DNA of 12,732 bases from DATLFI01 sp035524895 (GTDB taxonomy: Bacteria > Acidobacteriota > Thermoanaerobaculia > Multivoradales > Multivoraceae). How positions within the stretch are numbered: position 1 is the stretch's first letter; each line of letters starts with the position of its first letter. The position numbers and the translations under genes were made by a program. The notes beneath the pieces are model-generated. The model was not told where the DNA came from. It was given only the letters and a program-made list of their open reading frames with translations, and searched no databases. This document shows positions 1 through 8,158 of this stretch, one piece after another. The stretch lies in assembly GCA_035524895.1 (NCBI GenBank), contig DATLFI010000427.1, positions 1 to 12,732 of the forward strand. The letters run 5' to 3'.

Positions 1-246
1 CGGTGCGCAGTTGGCGCATGCCACTCGAAGGCGAGGACCGCGCAGGGATCTGGCATCAGCGCTACTACGAATCGGGCACGAAGCTGAAGCGGGCGGAGCC
101 CTGAGTCTCGAAGACGACCGCTCCTCCAGGCACAGCGCGAGAACGTGCGCGAGGAGCTGCGCGACGACCCGAGGTTCTGGGAGCTGCCCGAGGGCTACCA
201 CGTCTCGCGTCGCCTTGAACACCGCGTCCAAGCCACCGCCCCCTGA
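1..246 (+). pseudogene. 3' end of an unrecognised gene, frame-broken
   Basis: I do not recognise this gene. Reading from base 3, a 33-codon frame ends at the TGA at 102-104 and contains the protein-like stretch GIWHQRYYESGTKLKRAEP. A second frame, open from about 88 to the TGA at 244-246, contains EELRDDPRFWELPEGYHVSR, which also looks like real protein (charged and amphipathic, with aromatic residues). Between them the third frame reads ALSLEDDR. The simplest reading is one C-terminal region running through two single-base deletions at about 98-102 and 122-128. It could instead be two short overlapping genes, the second starting at the GTG at 145. The 5' end lies outside the window. No domain is recognised. 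Existence of coding here is fairly likely; its unity is uncertain. Confidence 0.4.
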
Positions 247-462
247 GCGGCGGCGCAGCACGAGTGGTGTAAGAGACCGGTAAGGGACAGTGCCGCCGCG
301 ATTCACTCGCTCGACTCTCTGATCAGAGGCTCGTCCTTGCGGCGTCACCAGGACGTTGGCGGGCTCGACCGAGGCGCCGATAGCATCCTCCTGGCCGTCC
401 GGTCGTTCCGGCCGCCATCACCGGATTCGCGAACGGTGACCACGACGAAGGGCCGAGGACGA

Positions 463-1380
463 TCAGCGGGCCCCACGAAAGCCGACGCTTGCGCCCGAGG
501 TCCACGGAACTTCGCTGACGACTGCGAATGGTCCCGCCCCCGAGCCCGAGACGTAGTCGCCGCCACGAAGGAGGGCGTCGGGACCGGCGGTAGTGGTCGA
601 GGCGCCGGAGAGGCACATGGCGTCGTCGCTGAACGCGCCCCAGCCTGGGCAGCCGGTCGTGGCCGGTACCCAGTCGGCGACCCACTCCCACAGGTTGCCC
701 ACCATGTCGTAGGCGCCGAAGGCGGAGACGCAGTTGCCGAAGATGCCGGTATTCGCAACATCGCCGGTCAGCACGTTGCAGTTGTTGTTGCCCGGCGTGC
801 CCCGAACCGCCATCTGCCACTCAGCGTTCGTCGGCAGGCGCTTGCCCGAGTTGGCCAGCGCCGCTTGTGCCTGAAACCACGTAATGCGGCGAGCCGGCTC
901 GCGGCCGGCGACCGAGCGGGCCCAGATGTTGTCGCAGTCCTGCCCATTCAGATTGCAGTACTCGGACGCGATCTCGACGGTGATTTCGTTGCCGCCTACC
1001 GGCGCGTCCCAGATCGATGCCTCGTACTTGTCGATGCAGACGCCGCCGATCCAGATCATCTCGTCACTCGGATCCAGGGTTGTGCAGGACCCGATGGGCG
1101 CCGCCGCCGCCGTCTGCACCGAGCCGTCCGGGAACTTGAATCCTCCTGATTTCGACTCGATGACGCCGTCGGTCGAGATCGAGGTCTGCGCTTCGACCGA
1201 CGTTGTCGGCACGAGCCCCGCTGTGGCCAGGATCGCCGCGAGCAGAGCCGCGACGCGTCTCCACGCCAAGTCGCCGAGGATGAGGTCGAACGGGGGCGGG
1301 TGGGGAGGCAGGGGCGTACGCGCGAGCGCGGCATCACAGGTCGCCAGGACGGGGACAGCCTTACAGGGGGTACGCACCAT
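463..1380 (-). CDS. Exported SUMF1/FGE-sulfatase-fold protein
   Basis: The 305-residue product has the formylglycine-generating-enzyme (SUMF1) fold. A hydrophobic segment at residues 43-59 is followed by SVEAQ at 61-65, which suggests a signal peptide cut near 64. Next comes a short FKFPDGSVQTAAA segment (about 81-93), then the SUMF1 domain (about 109-305). The domain shows KRLPTNAEWQMAVRG (180-194), GAYDMVGNLWEWVADW (222-237), RGGDY (272-276) and the family-typical C-terminus GFRGAR. Eight cysteines lie after the signal peptide, which suits an exported, disulfide-bonded protein. No cysteine follows RGGDY, where catalytic FGEs carry theirs, so sulfatase activation is unlikely; a binding or structural role is inferred. 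The ATG at 1380 was chosen for its very strong ribosome site. A TTG at about 1263, just before AWRRVAALL, would give a more compact signal peptide but has no such site. It stands alone and no terminator is evident. Confidence 0.85.
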   Translation of the reverse strand: MVRTPCKAVPVLATCDAALARTPLPPHPPPFDLILGDLAWRRVAALLAAILATAGLVPTTSVEAQTSISTDGVIESKSGGFKFPDGSVQTAAAAPIGSCTTLDPSDEMIWIGGVCIDKYEASIWDAPVGGNEITVEIASEYCNLNGQDCDNIWARSVAGREPARRITWFQAQAALANSGKRLPTNAEWQMAVRGTPGNNNCNVLTGDVANTGIFGNCVSAFGAYDMVGNLWEWVADWVPATTGCPGWGAFSDDAMCLSGASTTTAGPDALLRGGDYVSGSGAGPFAVVSEVPWTSGASVGFRGAR

Positions 1381-1384
1381 GATC

Positions 1385-1393
1385 TCTCCTCCT
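1385..1393 (-). promoter_or_regulatory. Strong ribosome binding site of the SUMF1 protein gene
   Basis: Read on the minus strand this is AGGAGGAGA, ending five to seven bases before the ATG at 1380. It decides the start in favour of 1380 over an upstream in-frame ATG at 1503 and the downstream TTG. Confidence 0.75.
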
Positions 1394-1561
1394 TCGTTCT
1401 TCGTCACGTGCGGGGCGCTTTCATCGCAGACTGTGGACAGGCGACGACGGTCGGTCCTGACGACGGCGAGCCGCGCTAGCAAGACGGGACTCAAGCTGTC
1501 CAACGAGCTCTAGGGCGTCAAGCGCACAGGCGTGAGGGTTTCGACTCGCAGGTCCTGCCCA

Positions 1562-1717
1562 GAAGAAGAAGGTGGAAGAGGCGTACTCGGGCGCAGCAGT
1601 GCCCTCCCCTGCATCACGCGACTCGTGATCTCGACCAGGGTTCCTTCCCGCCTCCGTCGGGGGGTGGTATTTGGGGTAGCGGTCCACGGGTGGTCGCACC
1701 CGAGTAGGACGCAAGAT
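1562..1717 (-). mobile_element. Remnant of a Y1/RAYT-like transposase 5' end (copy A)
   Basis: On the minus strand this stretch encodes, with one frame change, a peptide like VDRYPKYHPPTE followed by GTLVEITSRVMQGRALLRPS. That resembles the N-terminus of IS200-like tyrosine transposases of the REP-associated type, in which a G-[TA]-LVE-[VI]-T...GR..LRPS segment precedes the HUH motif; this is from memory of the family. The HUH motif, catalytic tyrosine and remainder are absent: coding similarity stops right after LLRPS and is replaced by a pyrimidine tail containing CCACCTTCTTC. A homologous copy lies at about 6812-6959. The two can be aligned by eye over about 150 bases, with small indels that break the frame in both. 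It is a non-functional fragment. The family name is moderately sure; the homology of the two copies is clearer. Confidence 0.55.
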
Positions 1718-1761
1718 GCCCCTTTCACCTCGTCCTCGTCGCAGCTCTCGCGAAGCCCCTG

Positions 1762-1795
1762 GCACCTCGTCTCCGGTCTCCGCACCTCGTCTCCG
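1762..1795. repeat. Two direct copies of a 14-base unit
   Basis: GCACCTCGTCTCCG occurs at 1762-1775 and again at 1782-1795, a period of 20 bases. A weaker, related CCTCGTCCTCGTC lies about 30 bases upstream. It may be a remnant of replication slippage in non-coding DNA; no function is evident. Confidence 0.5.
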
Positions 1796-2127
1796 TCTGT
1801 CGACCTGTCGCTATCTCGAGATCGCCGCCCCTCACGCGCACGTCCATTTGTGCCCTCGCCGCCGCTTCCTGCGTTAGCGATACCGACAGCGACTGCTGCG
1901 CTGACGCGAAGGAGCCGCCGTTCCTCTTCTACGCTCTCGCCCGAGCGCACGATGGCCGGCGGGCACTGGGTGTACGAGGCCTGAGCCCCCAGCACCGGGC
2001 GCGGACTCCAGTCGACCAGACGAAGGACGCTGTCTATGGACGGCAGGCCGCCTCGCTCGGACCTTGACCACACTTCTGTGAGCTCTTCGCTGGCCCCGTG
2101 GACCTCGGAACGTCCAAGGCTGCAGCG
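1796..2127. other. Stretch without a supported gene
   Basis: Several frames are open here on both strands, but their translations are rich in Arg, Ser and Pro, match no domain I know, and lack ribosome sites. That is the expected behaviour of GC-rich non-coding sequence. I see no RNA gene or strong terminator. The stretch follows the 3' end of the disrupted secreted-domain gene. Confidence 0.4.
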
Positions 2128-2647
2128 TCAAGAGCAGTTGTGAAACGCCGCCGTGTCGGTGACGGTCTCGGCGGTGCGTCCGACCGGGTTCGAGTAGACG
2201 CGGACGTCCCCGGTCGCGGTGTCCTCGACGCGGAGCGTGAAGCCGACGTCGGTGGTGCCCGCGAAGAAGACCCAGTAGCTGCCGCTGAACGCGCAGGCGT
2301 CGAGCACCTTGACCATGACCTCCCAGTTGGCCGTGTCGAAGAACGAGAAGATGCCCGAGTTGCCCGAGGTGAGCACCTCGCGGGCGTAGCCGCTGCGGTC
2401 GCCATTGCTCCACTCGACGCTCACGCGGAAACGGTCGGCGAGCACCAGGGCGGTATCGGGTGGGCCGGAGATTCCGTTGGGAAAGACATGGATCCTTCCA
2501 GCGGAGTTGGCTCCTCCATAGGTTTCTCCGGGTCATCATGGAATCCTGCCGCAGTGGCTCGCGGGGCGCTGAGCGGTCGCGGGGACGCGACGCGGCGAGC
2601 GCCAGCGAGAGATCGTTCGAGACGGCGACCTGGGTCTTGAAGCTCAT
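2128..2647 (-). pseudogene. Small secreted-domain protein, disrupted by frameshifts
   Basis: The last 105 codons (2445-2128) are clean and encode a beta-rich domain: FRVSVEWSNGDRSG, SGIFSFFDTANWEVMVKVLD, GSYWVFFAGTTDVGFTLRVE, then DTAAFHNCS. I recognise this as a domain of unknown function often found at the C-terminus of exported proteins in Thermoanaerobaculia-like Acidobacteriota. Its upstream part is broken. A good start (ATG at 2647, preceded by AGGAGA) opens MSFKTQVAVSNDLSLALAAS. The protein-like sequence then moves to a second frame (SPRPLSAPRATAAGFHDDP) and a third (GETYGGANSAGRIHVFPNG) before joining the domain. Two single-base deletions, near 2590 and near 2545, would explain this. 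Without them the third frame meets tandem TGA codons at about 2545, and only a GTG at 2445 could start the domain alone. It may be real decay or sequencing error. Confidence 0.6.
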
Positions 2648-2772
2648 GCGATCTCCTGAGTCTCGAGCTCGGGTCGGCAGTGACCACGGCCCTTCACTCG
2701 CGGAGGCGTCGAACCGCCCCTGCGACCCCTCAGGCTTTCGATCCCCGGTGCGAAGCGGGTGCGAGGCGCGGC

Positions 2773-3327
2773 TCAGGAAGCCAGCTCGCGGGCCATCCAG
2801 GCCTTGGCGAGTCGCAGCTCGCGGTGCACGGTCGCGTCCGAGATCCGGTGCGCGGCCGCCAGCTCGGCGTAGGTCATCCCGCCGAAGTAGTGCATCTCGA
2901 GGAGGCTGCGCTTGCGCTCGTCGAGCTCGCCCAGGGCATCGAGCGCGCGGTCGAGGTCGAGCAGCCGGTCGGGGCTCTCCACCTGGAGCTGGTCTCCGTT
3001 CAGGGTGATACGGACGAAGTCGCCGCCCCGCTTGCCGCGTCGCCTGGCTCGAGCGTGGTCCACCAGGACCCGGCGCATCACGCGCGAGGCCATGCTCAGG
3101 AAGTGCGTGCGGTCCTGCCAGTCGGTGCGCACACCGAGCAGGCGCTCGTACGCGGCGTGCACCAGCGCGGTGGGCTCGAGGGTGTGCCCGGGCCTCTCTC
3201 CGCGCATCTGGGCGCGCGCGATCCGCCTCAGCTCCTCGTAGAGCACGCCGATGAGCTCCTCCATCGCCTGGTCGGAACCGGCGCGCCAGCGCTGCAGGAG
3301 CTCGGTGATGTCGTCTCCGTTCGACAT
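2773..3327 (-). CDS. ECF-type RNA polymerase sigma factor (TIGR02999-like)
   Basis: The 184-residue product is an extracytoplasmic-function sigma factor that would direct RNA polymerase to alternative promoters. Region sigma-2 spans about residues 20-92, with the run LEPTALVHAAYERLL and then HFLSMASRVMRRVLVDHARAR, both typical of the TIGR02999/ECF_sig70 family. Region sigma-4 spans about 125-180, with a helix-turn-helix at YAELAAAHRISDATVHRELR (153-172). Length is normal for the family. The ATG at 3327 matches the family start (MSNGDDITELLQRWRAGS) although its ribosome site is poor; the frame stays open upstream but that extension is not protein-like. The gene is divergent from the Ser/Thr kinase at 3711 and no anti-sigma gene is present. 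In planctomycetes and acidobacteria, sigma factors of this type commonly sit beside such kinases, so kinase-dependent control is a reasonable inference. Confidence 0.9.
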   Translation of the reverse strand: MSNGDDITELLQRWRAGSDQAMEELIGVLYEELRRIARAQMRGERPGHTLEPTALVHAAYERLLGVRTDWQDRTHFLSMASRVMRRVLVDHARARRRGKRGGDFVRITLNGDQLQVESPDRLLDLDRALDALGELDERKRSLLEMHYFGGMTYAELAAAHRISDATVHRELRLAKAWMARELAS

Positions 3328-3710
3328 GGGGCCGTCTCGAGACCGAGACCGCGCGACGCGTCTCACGAGCCGAGGGGGCTGAGATCTCGAGTCGAATTCT
3401 ACGCCGCCGGATGAGGGAGATCGCGGATCCACGACGCCTCCGTGGACGAGACCGACGATGGCCCCACCGACGCGACCCTCTCTGAGAGAGCATCCGCGCC
3501 ACCCTGGCAGGGTCAAGGATTCCAGCGAGGCGGAGGCGCACCGCTGGACCGCCCTGGCCGCCGTCGGCGAGCTCTCGGTCTTCGACAGCAGGTGCAGGTA
3601 GGCTCCGGCATGGTGATCATCATTCCCGGCCCACCTCATGCCCTCCCGGCGCAGGGCGTTTCCGGCGGGACCGGGCCGGGCCTCGTAGCCGAACCGGCGG
3701 GTCCCTGACG
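3328..3710. promoter_or_regulatory. Divergent sigma factor/kinase intergenic region
   Basis: These 383 bases separate two divergent genes and must contain both promoters. On the minus strand, TAGAAT (3401-3396) is a good -10 hexamer for the sigma gene and would give a leader of about 60 bases, but no matching -35 box is seen at 16-18 bases. A GAGATCTC palindrome sits at 3381-3388. Kinase-side promoter elements could not be identified; an ECF-type promoter recognised by the neighbouring sigma factor cannot be excluded. Open frames here are low-complexity and unsupported. Confidence 0.35.
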
Positions 3711-6578
<2,868 letters not shown>

Positions 6579-6811
6579 TGGCGATAGATCCGGCTGGATC
6601 GGTGAACCTCGTGAAGTCCTTCGCCCCACCTCTCCTGTAGAGGCTGAGCTCCCGCGCGGCCGATCGCAGAGGTCTATCCGCCGTCTAACTAAGGAGCCCG
6701 CGGCAAAACTCAGCACGCCCGCACGACAAGGACTTTCCGCTCCGCCGGCGGCCAAGAAGCCGCTCCCACGACCGCTGCTCGCAGCCAAGTCTCGATCGGC
6801 TTCTCACCACC
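6579..6811. other. Stretch after the kinase gene without a supported gene
   Basis: Nothing coding is supported. A weak 5-bp hairpin, GATCC GGCT GGATC (6587-6600), follows the kinase stop but has no T run. The remaining sequence leads into the transposase-derived repeat. Confidence 0.4.
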
Positions 6812-6959
6812 GGCGGAGGAAGAAGGTGGCTCGGACGCAGCAACGCCCGCCCGTGGATCACGCGCTCGTGATCTCCACCAGCGTCGTCTCCCGCTCCGTC
6901 GGCGGGTGGTCTCTCGGGTAGCGGCCCACAACGGCCTCCACCCGATGAGGCGCAAGGTC
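6812..6959 (-). mobile_element. Remnant of a Y1/RAYT-like transposase 5' end (copy B)
   Basis: Minus-strand translation gives VGRYPRDHPPTERETTLVEITS, then after a one-base shift VIHGRALLRPS, followed by the same CCACCTTCTTC tail as in copy A at about 1562-1717. The two copies share landmarks in order: a GCAAG[AG]T edge, GGTAGCGG, CCGTCGG, CTCGTGATCTC and GAAGAAGGTGG (plus-strand reading). Both lose transposase similarity at the same codon, so the tail was already part of the repeated unit before the copies separated. It cannot encode an active enzyme because the HUH and tyrosine motifs are absent. It lies between the kinase gene and vapC. The family name rests on remembered N-terminal sequence and is moderately sure. 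Confidence 0.55.
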
Positions 6960-7028
6960 GCCCGAGCTTCTGACGGTCATGGTCTCTGCCCATGAGTGAC
7001 GCATTCCGGCCGCTGATCGCGCGCTGCC

Positions 7029-7047
7029 GGCGCTGCCGAACAGCGCC
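7029..7047 (-). terminator. Hairpin downstream of vapC, possible terminator
   Basis: GGCGCTG (7029-7035) pairs perfectly with CAGCGCC (7041-7047) around a five-base loop, 28 bases past the vapC stop. No T run follows on the minus strand, so intrinsic termination is doubtful; it may only stabilise the 3' end. Confidence 0.35.
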
Positions 7048-7074
7048 CTGCAATACACTCTCGCCATGCCGATC

Positions 7075-7491
7075 TCACGCCCCTTCGGTGGGCTCCGAGG
7101 GGAGGGCGGAGCGGACGTCGGTCCGATCGAAGTCCGATCCCTTGAAGAGGAGCGGCTCACCCGTCAGTTTCGCGAGCGCGTAGGCGAAGCAGTCGCCGAA
7201 GTTCAGCCCGGCCGGGTGTCCGGTGCCCTTGCCGTACGCTCGATAGGCGGTTCGGGCGATCTGAACCTGTCGATCCGAGACCGGTTCGACGACGAGCTCC
7301 GCCTCTCGCACCAGGTCGTCGAAGGCCGCGCTGGCGAGGGCGCTCGAGGCCTGGTCGACTCGGATGGCCGTTTCCAGCCAGTTGGCCGCCGACACTCGGC
7401 AGGAGCGCGCCGTGGTGATGGCCGCGGCGAATCGCGGGGCGTCCGGCTCGGCGAACAGGATGGCGAGCAGAGCCGAGCTGTCGACGATCAC
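7075..7491 (-). CDS. vapC: VapC-like PIN-domain ribonuclease toxin
   Basis: This 138-residue PIN-domain protein is the predicted toxin of a type II toxin-antitoxin pair; VapC enzymes cleave RNA using metal ions held by acidic residues. The expected set is visible: Asp4 in VIVDSSALLAIL, Glu40 in NWLETAI, Asp100 in LNFGDCFAYALAK, and Asp120/Asp122 in LLFKGSDFDRTD. The LNFGDCFAYALAK and GEPLLFKG.DF..TD segments are hallmarks of the VapC group paired with Rv0623-type antitoxins. The GTG start at 7491 overlaps the antitoxin stop by four bases (GTGA), which implies translational coupling, and the family start MIVD matches it; the longer upstream frame is only the antitoxin region read out of frame. 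The domain is complete with no frameshift, so it is probably functional and neutralised by VapB. Confidence 0.9.
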   Translation of the reverse strand: MIVDSSALLAILFAEPDAPRFAAAITTARSCRVSAANWLETAIRVDQASSALASAAFDDLVREAELVVEPVSDRQVQIARTAYRAYGKGTGHPAGLNFGDCFAYALAKLTGEPLLFKGSDFDRTDVRSALPSEPTEGA

Positions 7492-7736
7492 CGAGGAAGG
7501 CCCTGCTCGTCGTAGAGCTCGGCGTGGTCGGCGGAATCGTAAGGTGGCTCCAGGGTGGCAGCGCACCGGCGCCCGATCTCGAGGAGTCGTTCGGCGAGAC
7601 CGTCGCCGCGCATCAGCTCTCTCTGCAGGCGCTCTCGGAGCGCGGTTCGGACAGCCTCGGTGAGGCTCTCGCCGGTCTGCTCGGCGAGGCGCCGGGCGAG
7701 CTCGTCGGTCTCGGGATCCTTGATGCTGAGCGGCAT
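7488..7736 (-). CDS. vapB: VapB-like antitoxin (Rv0623/PSK family)
   Basis: This 82-residue protein is the antitoxin partner of the PIN toxin immediately downstream. The N-terminal half, SIKDPETDELARRLAEQTG followed by ESLTEAVRTALRERL, is characteristic of Rv0623/PSK-type VapB proteins: a short beta strand and two helices of the ribbon-helix-helix kind that bind operator DNA as a dimer. The C-terminal tail (about 45-82, AERLLEIGRRCAATL...YDEQGLPR) would wrap the toxin active site; the final DEQGLPR is commonly seen in this group. The ATG at 7736 fits family length. No ribosome site precedes it, but a -10-like TAGAAT lies just upstream, so the mRNA may be leaderless. The operon order, antitoxin first with a four-base overlap, is standard, and autorepression by VapB or VapBC is expected from the family. 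Confidence 0.9.
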   Translation of the reverse strand: MPLSIKDPETDELARRLAEQTGESLTEAVRTALRERLQRELMRGDGLAERLLEIGRRCAATLEPPYDSADHAELYDEQGLPR

Positions 7737-7740
7737 GGAT

Positions 7741-7748
7741 GAATTCTA
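7741..7748 (-). promoter_or_regulatory. Candidate vapBC -10 box and operator
   Basis: The minus strand reads TAGAATTC, with TAGAAT (7748-7743) ending six bases before the vapB ATG. That would put transcription start at or next to the ATG. It overlaps the partly symmetric GGATGAATTCTACC (7737-7750), and a second palindrome TTCTAGAA lies at 7765-7772. Both are plausible sites for the ribbon-helix-helix antitoxin. No convincing -35 box is seen. Confidence 0.35.
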
Positions 7749-7772
7749 CCCGAGTTGGCTTGCTTTCTAGAA

Positions 7773-8144
7773 TCCGGGCAGCACCCGAGAGTCGTCGCCA
7801 TCTGGAAGAAGAAGGTGGAAGAAGAGGGTGCCAAGGGGGTCGTGGGAGGAAGGTCGCTCAATCCTCCATCGCCGGCACGTCGCAGCCGGAATGGACGGCT
7901 GCGTCGGCGCCGCCGCTTCGAGCTCGTCCTCGGCAGCGGTCCCCTGACCCCTCTGGCCGCCTCTCCAAAACGCACCTCGACATCGGCGTCCCTCCCTCCG
8001 CCGAGGCCGAGCACCAGCGCCGCCCTAAGCTCCGATCCCGAGCGCTTCGGGACCTTCCGAGACGCCCACCGTCCGGCGGCGTCTCCTCCTCACGGCTGCC
8101 GCACGGATGGTACTCTTCCGATGTCCCATCCCACAGACGTCCGT
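7773..8144. other. Intergenic region between vapB and the CHRD gene
   Basis: This region lies between two divergent genes and must hold the CHRD promoter, which I could not identify. It carries an 18-base exact match, GAAGAAGAAGGTGGAAGA (7805-7822), to bases 1562-1579 in the tail of transposase-derived copy A, without the transposase-coding part. Open frames here are low-complexity and unsupported. Confidence 0.45.
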
Positions 8145-8150
8145 GGAGGA
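8145..8150 (+). promoter_or_regulatory. Ribosome binding site deciding a TTG start for the CHRD protein
   Basis: GGAGGA sits eight bases before TTG at 8159-8161, in frame with the signal peptide and first CHRD domain. The only in-frame ATG (8189, within PFMWLL) would cut the signal peptide short and has no such site. Confidence 0.65.
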
Positions 8151-8158
8151 ACGCCGTT

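Noticed and set aside
337..1149. Plus-strand open frame opposite the SUMF1 gene
   Set aside because: It has no ribosome site and a low-complexity product, while the minus strand carries clear SUMF1 motifs.
1874..3541. Very long open frame on the minus strand over the sigma factor and secreted-domain genes
   Set aside because: It is Arg/Pro/Ala-rich, has no domain, and runs out of frame through the sigma factor; a GC-rich shadow.
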